From: an uncultured Planctomycetaceae bacterium
Lineage (GTDB): Bacteria; Planctomycetota; Planctomycetia; Pirellulales; Pirellulaceae
DNA: 9,833 nt
Reading direction: 5' to 3'
NCBI GenBank assembly: GCA_937967755.1
Contig: CALBTA010000588.1
Location: 1 to 9,833 of the forward strand
Below are positions 1 through 5,384 of the stretch, in pieces. How positions within the stretch are numbered: position 1 is the stretch's first letter; each line of letters begins with the position of its first letter. The notes beneath the pieces are model-generated. The model ran no database searches. It saw only the letters and a list, made by a program, of their open reading frames with translations, and was not told the DNA's origin. The position numbers were made by a program, and so were the translations under genes.

Positions 1-4
1 ATGC

Positions 5-352
5 TCACTGCAAGTCGTTCGCCTGGATGGGCGGCGTTCGCGCAAGTTCCTGCTTCAAACGAACGGCCGCTGTCGCGGAACTTCCGATCGCCAGCAGCGC
101 CGCGGCCAGAAACATCAGCGCGGCGACAAGCGCCGGGTGCGTGGAGGGCAGCGGCGAAGGGGCGGTGTGCTTTTCAGGGTCGCTGACTTCCAGCGGCACG
201 TTCCACAGCTCCGCTCGTTCCCAACCGTTGGCCGTTCGCCGCCAGCGAACTTCCGCCGCGGGTGGATCTTCGGTTTGGGCGCGTCCCGGTCGCGTCGCCG
301 GAAGAACCGTAAGAACTGTTAAGCCCAGCAAGACCAGAGACGACAACTTCAT
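5..352 (-). CDS. Small exported, membrane-anchored protein of unknown function with a WRRTxxGWE motif
   Basis: This is a 115-residue protein that I do not recognise as any family with a known function. Residues 1-25 look like a signal peptide: a short charged start (MK), a Leu/Val-rich core and a cleavage-like GRA-Q. Residues 35-45 carry a tryptophan-rich motif (VRWRRTANGWE), followed by ERAELWN. A proline- and serine-rich spacer (about 60-73) leads to a hydrophobic helix at about 73-95 and a short charged tail. The predicted form is a small periplasmic or paryphoplasmic domain held by a C-terminal helix. The reading frame stays open upstream to 574, but the start at 352 is chosen because the signal peptide begins there and the upstream residues are arginine-rich and uncharacteristic. 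No clear Shine-Dalgarno precedes it. I recall similar WRRTxxGWE proteins in planctomycetes, but this was not checked. Confidence 0.6.
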   Translation of the reverse strand: MKLSSLVLLGLTVLTVLPATRPGRAQTEDPPAAEVRWRRTANGWERAELWNVPLEVSDPEKHTAPSPLPSTHPALVAALMFLAAALLAIGSSATAAVRLKQELARTPPIQANDLQ

Positions 353-700
353 CGGCGGAGATTCTTTAGGAGACAGTTTCGAGCCAGGTGCACCTCGCCC
401 GGTCATGTTGCAACTCGCGGGCCGAAATCGAGCCGCTCGCAGCGAAGAGCGTTTCCGACAGTCGTGACGCCGTACAACCATCAAGGTCATCACAATCGTG
501 CGCGGGTCATTCGCAAGATGTTTCGCCCAAACACCGTGAACGACCCTCGCGATGTTGCGAAATGTCTCCACCAAATCACGGTAGAAAACTTTGCCGATGC
601 CCTACGGACGAGCTAGGTTTTTCCAGAAGCATTTGCCGGCCGCCGAGCGTGCGGACCGGCCAAGAAGTTCCAACGCACTGCCCTGCAAGGATTCTGCACG
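353..700. other. Divergent intergenic region between the small membrane protein and the HDOD gene
   Basis: This 348-bp stretch separates the start of the minus-strand small membrane protein from the start of the plus-strand HDOD gene, so promoters for both should lie here. I could not pick out a convincing -35/-10 pair or a -24/-12 element on either strand. Frames open across it encode arginine-, serine- and cysteine-rich sequence with no recognisable fold. No RNA gene or repeat was seen. Confidence 0.45.
687..691 (+). promoter_or_regulatory. Ribosome binding site of the HDOD gene (AAGGA)
   Basis: AAGGA lies 9 bases before the ATG at 701, a suitable Shine-Dalgarno spacing. It supports this start; several other genes in the window have no such site. 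Confidence 0.6.
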
Positions 701-1603
701 ATGTCTAGTACCCACGTCGACTTGAAACAACTTCTGGCGGGGGCTCAACTGCCCGCCCTGCCGCAAAGCGCCATCCGCTTGCTGGAACTTTCGCAAGACC
801 CCGACAACGGACCGCCCGAGTTCGCGCTGCCGATCGAAGCCGACCCCGGCCTGACCGGTCAGGTGTTGCGGTTTGTGAATTCGTCGTACTTCGGGTTTTC
901 GCGGGAAATTTCCAGCGTTCGCCTGGCGATCACGCTGGTTGGCGTGCGCACGATCAAGAACTTCGCCCTGTGGAGCGCAGTATTTAGTTTGATGCCCAAC
1001 CCCAAGTGCGGCCCGTTCGACTTGAAGAACCTGTGGCAAGACTCGCTGCGCCGTGGCCTGTTCGCCCGGGCGTTGGGGAAGGCGTTGGGGATGAAGGATG
1101 CCGAAGATTTGTTCGCCGCCGCGCTGCTACAAGATATGGCTGTGCCGCTGCTGGCGAAGGAACTTCCCGATGAATACAACAACTTGCTGGAAGAGCGCGC
1201 CTCGGGTGAGCACCGCCTGAGCGAGCTGGAACAAGACCGCTTTGGTTGGACTCACGCCGATGCGGCTTCGCAGATGGCCCGCGGCTGGAGCCTGCCGGAA
1301 GAGTTCGCCGTACTGATCGAAGCCCACGCTCGGTTGGAAGAGGCGGCCGAGACAGCTCACGAGAACCCGGGCCCATTCTCCGTGGCGATGAGTTCGCTGC
1401 TGCCCGTCGCCGCTGACGACGAATGGTTTGACCGCGAGCGGTTCATGCAAGCTTATGCGGCGGCGAACGTTACCAGCACTACGCTGGAAGAGATCTTCGC
1501 AACCGTCGACGAGCAGTACGCCGAATTCGGACCCGTTCTGAAAGTCTCAACCGCCGGTAAAGGGTTGGTTGAATATCTGCAAGACGAGCCAGCGGCGGTT
1601 TAG
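701..1603 (+). CDS. HDOD domain signalling protein
   Basis: This 300-residue protein is a stand-alone HDOD-domain protein, a cytoplasmic family tied to signal transduction and often encoded near chemotaxis, cyclic-di-GMP or stress-response genes. The N-terminal half (about 17-100) has the family pattern: LPALPQSAIRLLEL, then I-x-x-DPGLTGQVLRFVNSSYFG, then ISSVRLAITLVGVRTIKNFAL. The metal-binding His/Asp residues of catalytic HD phosphohydrolases are degenerate, as is usual in HDOD: where active HD proteins have LLHD, this one reads LLQD (143-146). A later segment, HADAASQMARGWSLPEEFAVLIEAH (185-209), matches the end of the HDOD helical bundle. The C-terminal roughly 70 residues are acidic and helical, without a second recognisable domain. 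It stands alone on its strand here, so its partner cannot be inferred. The domain assignment is firm; the specific role is unknown. Confidence 0.88.
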   Translation: MSSTHVDLKQLLAGAQLPALPQSAIRLLELSQDPDNGPPEFALPIEADPGLTGQVLRFVNSSYFGFSREISSVRLAITLVGVRTIKNFALWSAVFSLMPNPKCGPFDLKNLWQDSLRRGLFARALGKALGMKDAEDLFAAALLQDMAVPLLAKELPDEYNNLLEERASGEHRLSELEQDRFGWTHADAASQMARGWSLPEEFAVLIEAHARLEEAAETAHENPGPFSVAMSSLLPVAADDEWFDRERFMQAYAAANVTSTTLEEIFATVDEQYAEFGPVLKVSTAGKGLVEYLQDEPAAV

Positions 1604-1617
1604 GTTTGCAATACCAT

Positions 1618-1653
1618 CTCCCTCTCCTGCTGGGAGAGGGCCGGAGTGAGGGC
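1618..1653. repeat. Palindromic CTCCCTCTCC/GGGAGAGGG element (REP-like)
   Basis: The arms CCCTCTCC (1620-1627) and GGAGAGGG (1633-1640) form an 8-bp perfect stem with a 5-base loop. They are followed by CCGGAGTGAGGGC (1641-1653), whose GAGGG could compete for the same CCCTC arm. The element begins 15 bases after the HDOD stop, in a convergent gap. It resembles the short interspersed CTCCCTCTCC...GGGTGAGGG palindromes that I recall from many high-GC bacterial genomes. No T-run follows, so it is not a classical intrinsic terminator. Copy number cannot be judged from one window. Confidence 0.6.
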
Positions 1654-1700
1654 TGTCAAGTTTATATTAGTGCGAACGAAACTGTGGTTCGTTCCGGCAA

Positions 1701-1724
1701 GGGACGGGTTACAAACCCGTCTTA
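1701..1724. repeat. Palindromic repeat copy 1, overlapping the SUMF1-like gene's stop codon
   Basis: GACGGGTT (1703-1710) and AACCCGTC (1714-1721) form a perfect 8-bp stem around the triloop ACA. The 24-mer at 1701-1724 matches a second copy at 2956-2979 in the same orientation at 22 of 24 positions. Read on the minus strand, its first three bases are the TAA stop of the SUMF1-like gene. Read on the plus strand, the hairpin is followed by TTACTCTTTTTTG, so it could also terminate transcription of the HDOD gene. Confidence 0.75.
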
Positions 1725-2600
1725 CTCTTTTTTGATCTCGGCCACGACGCGAAACCCGACGTCGTTGCCGCCCATCTCAGGGCGGCGGCGGAAGCGGTTG
1801 GCGCTGCGGCACAGCGAAGGCAGGCCGTGCCAACTTCCGCCGCGGATGACCCTTTGTGTACCAGTTTCAGGGCCGTGCGGGTCGGTCGCCGCTTCGTCGC
1901 TGGGCGCGGGATCGTACCAGTCGGCGCACCACTCCCACGTGTTGCCGTGCATGTCGTAGAGGCCAAAGGCGTTGGGCTTTTTCGAGCCTACCTGGTGTGC
2001 GTATTCTTCCCGCACATCAAATGAGTTCGCCCCGATCCATCCGTAGTTCTCCAGCGCCGCCGCATCATCGCCGAAATGGTAGGCGGTCACAGTTCCCGCG
2101 CGGCACGCGTATTCCCACTCGGCTTCCGTGGCGAGGCGGTAGGGGCGATCGTCTAGTTCGCTCAGCTTTTCGCAAAATGCCGCCGCGCCGTCCCAGGTCA
2201 TGTAGGTCGCCGGAAAATCGTCGCCCTCGCGGACAAAACGTTTGCCCTTCCACGGCTTTGTCTTCATGATCCTGATCCACTGCGACTGCGTAACTTCCGT
2301 CGCCCCGAGGTAGAACGGACGGCTGATCGCTACGCGCCGTTGCACTTCATGTTCGCGGCGACGCGGCTCGTCGGCGGGCGAACCCATCACGAACTGGCCC
2401 GGCGGGATGAGCACCATCTTCGCGCCAGCCCGGTTGGTAAATTGCCGGCCGCCGGAATTGGCCAAATGCTTTCCCCAGCGGACAATCGCATCGTCGGCGT
2501 CGACGGCGGTAAAGGGTGAAGTAAGCGTACTGGGCTGTTCGCACCGCGCGGCGGCAGCAAATGCACAAGTGCAGAGAATGATGGCGACGGTACGGGTCAT
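1722..2600 (-). CDS. Secreted SUMF1/FGE-like protein lacking one active-site cysteine
   Basis: This 292-residue protein belongs to the formylglycine-generating enzyme (SUMF1) family. An N-terminal hydrophobic stretch (about 4-19, ending AAAARC) suggests export. The family blocks occur in order: MVLIPPGQFVMGSP (62-75), FYLGATEVTQSQW (96-108), PATYMTWDGAAAFC (130-143), YRLATEAEWEYACRAGT (154-170), FGLYDMHGNTWEWCADWY (212-229), VIRGGSW (251-257) and GFRVV (282-286). True aerobic FGEs use two cysteines (C272 and C277 in the Streptomyces coelicolor enzyme) in the GGSYxCxxxxC context. Here the first is Gly259 and only the second, Cys264, remains, so sulfatase maturation is doubtful. Such variants are common in planctomycetes and may have other oxidative, binding or structural roles. 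The frame is open to 2846, but the ATG at 2600 is preferred because the signal sequence starts there. No Shine-Dalgarno is seen. It diverges from the kinase-enolase operon. Confidence 0.88.
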   Translation of the reverse strand: MTRTVAIILCTCAFAAAARCEQPSTLTSPFTAVDADDAIVRWGKHLANSGGRQFTNRAGAKMVLIPPGQFVMGSPADEPRRREHEVQRRVAISRPFYLGATEVTQSQWIRIMKTKPWKGKRFVREGDDFPATYMTWDGAAAFCEKLSELDDRPYRLATEAEWEYACRAGTVTAYHFGDDAAALENYGWIGANSFDVREEYAHQVGSKKPNAFGLYDMHGNTWEWCADWYDPAPSDEAATDPHGPETGTQRVIRGGSWHGLPSLCRSANRFRRRPEMGGNDVGFRVVAEIKKE

Positions 2601-2654
2601 TCTTTGAAGGTCCGCTGGATTGCTTGCCTCGACTTCAGCGCCCATATTGTGCTC

Positions 2655-3776
2655 ATGCGAACGATCGAAGTCCACAACTGCGCGGACTATCTCGCCGATG
2701 TCGGCTTGATTGCCACGACAGAGCCCGTCACCGTCCGGCGGCTGGCGGGTGGGGTTTCCAATGTCGTGTTCCATGTTATTCGAGACCCGGCACGCGGCGG
2801 CAACTTTGTGCTGAAACAGGCACGCGGTCAGTTGCAAGTTGAACAACCTTGGTTTTGCAGCGTTGAGCGCATTTGGCGCGAAGTCGCGGTGTTGCGAGTT
2901 TGCGAATCGATTTTAGGGAATAGTGCGGCGGGATTGCGACTTGTTCCTGACGCAGGGGACGGATTACAAACCCGTCCTATTTGGGCGGTGCCCGAAGTGC
3001 TTTTTGAGGACCGCGAGAACTACGTGTTCGCCATGACCGCTGCGCCTGACGGGCACCGCTGTTGGAAAGAGATGCTGATGAGCGGCCAGCTCGACCCGGA
3101 CATCGCGTCCGCCTGCGGCGAACTGCTGGGCACGCTCCACGCCGGCACATGGGAAGACGAGGCGTTGGCGAAGCAATTCGGCGACCGCCAGTTCTTTCGC
3201 GACCTGCGCGTCGATCCGTACTACCGCCGTGTCGCAGAGGTCCACCCCGATCTGAAACCGGCGATAGAGGAATTGATCGCGTCGTTGGAAAGCAACGCCA
3301 CGTGCCTGGTACACGGCGACTTCAGCCCGAAGAACTTGCTGGTGACCGCTCGCCAAGGTGAGTCACCTCCCACGATTGCCCTCATCGACTTTGAGGTCGG
3401 CCACTTTGGTGATGCGGCGTTTGATTTGGGGTTCTTCCTTTCGCATCTGGTGCTCAAGGGCGTCTATCACCAGCGGCTATCCAATGGCCCGGCGACTGCA
3501 CCGCTCAGCGAGGCGTTTTGGCAAAGTTACTCGGCCAGCATCCACTCGAAGATTTCAAGCAATGCGTTTGATCTGCTACAACAAAGGGCAGTCGCCAACC
3601 TAGCCGGGTGTTTGCTGGCCCGCGTGGATGGCAAAAGCCCGGTTGATTACCTGCGGGATGAAAGTCAGCGAAGGTCTGTTCGACGAATGGGGCGGGAATT
3701 GGTTGGGGGTTCGGTAGATTCGTTACCCGAGGCGATTCAGGTTTGCGGCAACGAAACAAGTGAAAGTTTGGAATGA
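2655..3776 (+). CDS. APH-fold small-molecule phosphotransferase (kinase)
   Basis: This 373-residue protein is an aminoglycoside-phosphotransferase/choline-kinase-fold enzyme that should transfer phosphate from ATP to a small hydroxyl substrate; the substrate is not evident. The N-lobe shows a nucleotide loop (RRLAGGVSNVVFHV, 29-41), a candidate catalytic Lys54 in FVLKQA and a helix with Glu76. The C-lobe has the Brenner-type catalytic motif VHGDFSPKNLLV (219-230; Asp222 and Asn227) and the metal motif ALIDFEVGHFGDAAFDLGFF (242-261; Asp245). The length is normal for the family. Residues about 99-108 (DAGDGLQTRP) are encoded by a palindromic repeat that also occurs outside genes, and sit in the inter-lobe region. 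A TTG at 2604 would extend the protein by 17 residues, but ATG 2655 is preferred; neither has a Shine-Dalgarno. The stop overlaps the enolase-like start by 4 bases, implying coupled translation. An antibiotic-resistance role is unlikely given this partner. Confidence 0.85.
   Translation: MRTIEVHNCADYLADVGLIATTEPVTVRRLAGGVSNVVFHVIRDPARGGNFVLKQARGQLQVEQPWFCSVERIWREVAVLRVCESILGNSAAGLRLVPDAGDGLQTRPIWAVPEVLFEDRENYVFAMTAAPDGHRCWKEMLMSGQLDPDIASACGELLGTLHAGTWEDEALAKQFGDRQFFRDLRVDPYYRRVAEVHPDLKPAIEELIASLESNATCLVHGDFSPKNLLVTARQGESPPTIALIDFEVGHFGDAAFDLGFFLSHLVLKGVYHQRLSNGPATAPLSEAFWQSYSASIHSKISSNAFDLLQQRAVANLAGCLLARVDGKSPVDYLRDESQRRSVRRMGRELVGGSVDSLPEAIQVCGNETSESLE
2956..2979. repeat. Palindromic repeat copy 2, in frame inside the kinase gene
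   Basis: This 24-mer differs from the copy at 1701-1724 at two positions only (A for G at 2963, C for T at 2977). The stem GACGGATT/AACCCGTC has one mispair and the same ACA triloop. It lies within the kinase reading frame and contributes residues around GDGLQTRP without breaking it. Confidence 0.75.
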
Positions 3777-5062
3777 CCACTATCACCCGCATTCACGCCC
3801 GTGAAGTTTTAGACAGCCGCGGCCGGCCGACGGTCGAGGTCGATCTGTTTTGCGATGGCGGTGTCATGGGCCGGGCGACTGTTCCGGCGGGAGCGAGCAC
3901 TGGTACGACGGAAGCTGCCGACCTGCGCGACGGCGACCCGGATCGTTTTGATGGGCACGGCGTGCTGCGGGCGGTTGCGAATGTGAATGAACGCATCGCG
4001 CCTGAACTGATCGGTTGTGACGCCAGCGATCAGAACGACATCGACGGGCGTTTGATTGAACTCGACGGCACGCCGCAGAAGACGAAGTTAGGCGGCAATG
4101 CGTTGCTGGGCGTGTCGCTTGCCAACGCTTGCGCGACGGCCAGCGCAATGCGTTCGCCGCTGCATACCTACATCAGTTGGCTGGCCGCGACAACCGACGA
4201 CCCCGACGAGCAAACGCTTGATCCCATCAAGGCGAAAATGCCGCTGCCGATGGTCAATATGATTTCCGGCGGATTGCACGCGGGGAAGAATCTCGACTTT
4301 CAAGATTTCCTGATCATTCCCCGAGGTGCGTCGAGCTATCGGTTGGGTTTGGATTGGGTCACGCGCGTCTACTGGCGATTGGGCGAAGTGCTGCGCAAGG
4401 CCGGTTACGAAGGTTGGCTCGTTGGCGACGAAGGGGGCTACGGCCCTCGCCTGAAGAGCAACCGCGAAGCGGCCGAACTGCTGATGCGAGCGATTGAAGA
4501 TTCCGAATTGCGTCCTGGCGAAGACATACAACTGGCGGTTGACGTGGCGGCGACGCACTTCTTCGATACGCCGTCGTACTATTTGAAAAGCGGCGGCAAC
4601 GCAACGCTCGGCAGCAGCGAAATGGTCGATCTTATCGAATCGCTCTGCAACGATTTTCCTATCGCCGTGGTCGAAGACCCGCTGGCCGAAGACGATTGGC
4701 AAGGGTGGAGCGAACTGACGCAGCGCATCGGCTCTCGCGTTGGGGTGATGGGCGACGATCTGTTGACGACCAGCCGCGAGCGTGTCGAGAAGGCCATCCA
4801 ACAACGGGCCGCCAACGCCGTGTTGATCAAGCCGAATCAGGTCGGCACACTCACCGAGGCGCTGGAAACGCAACGCGTCGCCCGCGATGCCGGCTTCGTT
4901 TGCACCGTTTCCGCCCGCAGCGGCGAAACGGAAGACACCTTCATCGCCGACATGGCGGTCGGAACCGCCGCTGATTACATCAAGATCGGCTCGATAGTGC
5001 GCGGCGAACGAACCGCCAAATACAACCGCCTACTCCGCATCGCCGAAGAGTTGGGGCGTTAA
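3773..5062 (+). CDS. eno: Enolase-family protein (phosphopyruvate hydratase-like) with altered active site
   Basis: This 429-residue protein aligns over its full length with bacterial enolase, which dehydrates 2-phosphoglycerate to phosphoenolpyruvate. Visible blocks are REVLDSRGRPTVEV (10-23), the mobile loop PAGASTG (38-44, Ser42), LRDGD (51-55), SGGLHAGKN (165-173, His169), VGDEGGYGP (217-225, Glu220), Asp257, Glu301 in VEDPL, Asp328/Asp329 in GDDL, Lys353 in LIKPNQ, RSGETED (382-388), Lys404 in YIKIGS and AKYNRLLRI (415-423). By motif alignment, two positions differ from yeast enolase: Glu168 is Asp178 (FQDF), and His373, in the normally near-invariant SHRSGETED, is Ala381 (codon GCC at 4913-4915, two bases away from a His codon). 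Metal ligands and the catalytic base lysine are kept. It may be a low-activity enolase, or a paralogue acting on another phospho-acid made by the upstream kinase, with which it overlaps by ATGA. Family membership is firm; glycolytic function is uncertain. Confidence 0.9.
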   Translation: MTTITRIHAREVLDSRGRPTVEVDLFCDGGVMGRATVPAGASTGTTEAADLRDGDPDRFDGHGVLRAVANVNERIAPELIGCDASDQNDIDGRLIELDGTPQKTKLGGNALLGVSLANACATASAMRSPLHTYISWLAATTDDPDEQTLDPIKAKMPLPMVNMISGGLHAGKNLDFQDFLIIPRGASSYRLGLDWVTRVYWRLGEVLRKAGYEGWLVGDEGGYGPRLKSNREAAELLMRAIEDSELRPGEDIQLAVDVAATHFFDTPSYYLKSGGNATLGSSEMVDLIESLCNDFPIAVVEDPLAEDDWQGWSELTQRIGSRVGVMGDDLLTTSRERVEKAIQQRAANAVLIKPNQVGTLTEALETQRVARDAGFVCTVSARSGETEDTFIADMAVGTAADYIKIGSIVRGERTAKYNRLLRIAEELGR

Positions 5063-5225
5063 AGAAAGTCAGTTTCCCCGAATCCAGCTAGGTCTCTGAT
5101 AAGAGCGGCGGTACCGAGCGCTTGCGTTGGACTAGCCGTTCCAAATCTCAGCTTACAGCATTGTCAGATGCTTTATCTCTTAACCCTTGACTCTCAATTC
5201 AAACATATTGAAAGGGTCAAGAAAC

Positions 5226-5281
5226 AACCCCGGCTTGGACAGGCGAGGCGGAACGCCTGTCCAAGCCTTTGGGGTTTTCTT
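5226..5281 (+). terminator. Long hairpin with T-rich tail after the enolase-like gene
   Basis: GGCTTGGACAGGCG (5232-5245) pairs perfectly with CGCCTGTCCAAGCC (5254-5267), a 14-bp stem with an 8-base loop. It extends outward through AACCCC (5226-5231) and GGGGTT (5271-5276) across a TTT bulge. TTTTCTT follows at 5275-5281. It sits in the convergent gap between the enolase-like and amt genes and should stop transcription from the left. The minus-strand side is followed by TTGTTTCTT, so it may work in both directions. The core (AGGCG-GAA-CGCCT) also has the look of a dispersed palindromic repeat. Confidence 0.7.
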
Positions 5282-5355
5282 CTGGCCCAGGCAAGAGCCG
5301 AAGAATTAGTGCAACGTAAGACGCAATTCCGTAGCGTTTGCACAGGTTGCGTCGG

Positions 5356-5376
5356 GGACGAAGCGGAGCTTCGTCC
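5356..5376. repeat. Perfect 9-bp palindrome with GGA triloop downstream of amt
   Basis: GGACGAAGC (5356-5364) and GCTTCGTCC (5368-5376) form a 9-bp perfect stem with loop GGA, beginning 8 bases beyond the amt stop codon. I recall short GGACGAAGC-GGA-GCTTCGTCC palindromes as dispersed elements in planctomycete genomes, which was not verified here. No T-run follows on either strand, so it may stabilise the 3' end of the amt transcript rather than terminate it. Confidence 0.6.
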
Positions 5377-5384
5377 TACGATGG

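Larger units (their letters stand above)
5063..5384. other. Convergent intergenic region between the enolase-like gene and amt
   Basis: This 322-bp gap holds the terminator hairpin at 5226-5281 and the palindrome at 5356-5376. Left of them, a weak inverted repeat (ACCCTT 5183-5188 with AAGGGT 5212-5217) is visible, but the first roughly 115 bases show nothing recognisable. An 84-codon frame beginning at 5168 runs through both palindromes and into amt on the other strand, and is not considered a gene. Confidence 0.5.

Noticed and set aside
353..574. N-terminal extension of the small membrane protein to 574
   Set aside because: It would bury the signal peptide internally behind an Arg/Cys-rich segment; the start at 352 gives a normal exported protein.
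2601..2846. N-terminal extension of the SUMF1-like protein to 2846
   Set aside because: It would overlap the kinase start by about 190 bases and place the signal peptide at residue 83.
2655..3776. The kinase as an aminoglycoside resistance gene
   Set aside because: Only the general APH fold is visible. Coupling to an enolase-like gene and the absence of mobile-element context argue for a metabolic kinase.
4088..4873. 261-codon minus-strand frame inside the enolase-like gene
   Set aside because: It is antisense to a full-length enolase family match and has no recognisable fold.
4913..4915. The Ala381 codon of the enolase-like gene as a sequencing error for His
   Set aside because: GCC to CAC or CAT needs at least two base changes and flanking codons are intact, so a genuine substitution is more likely.
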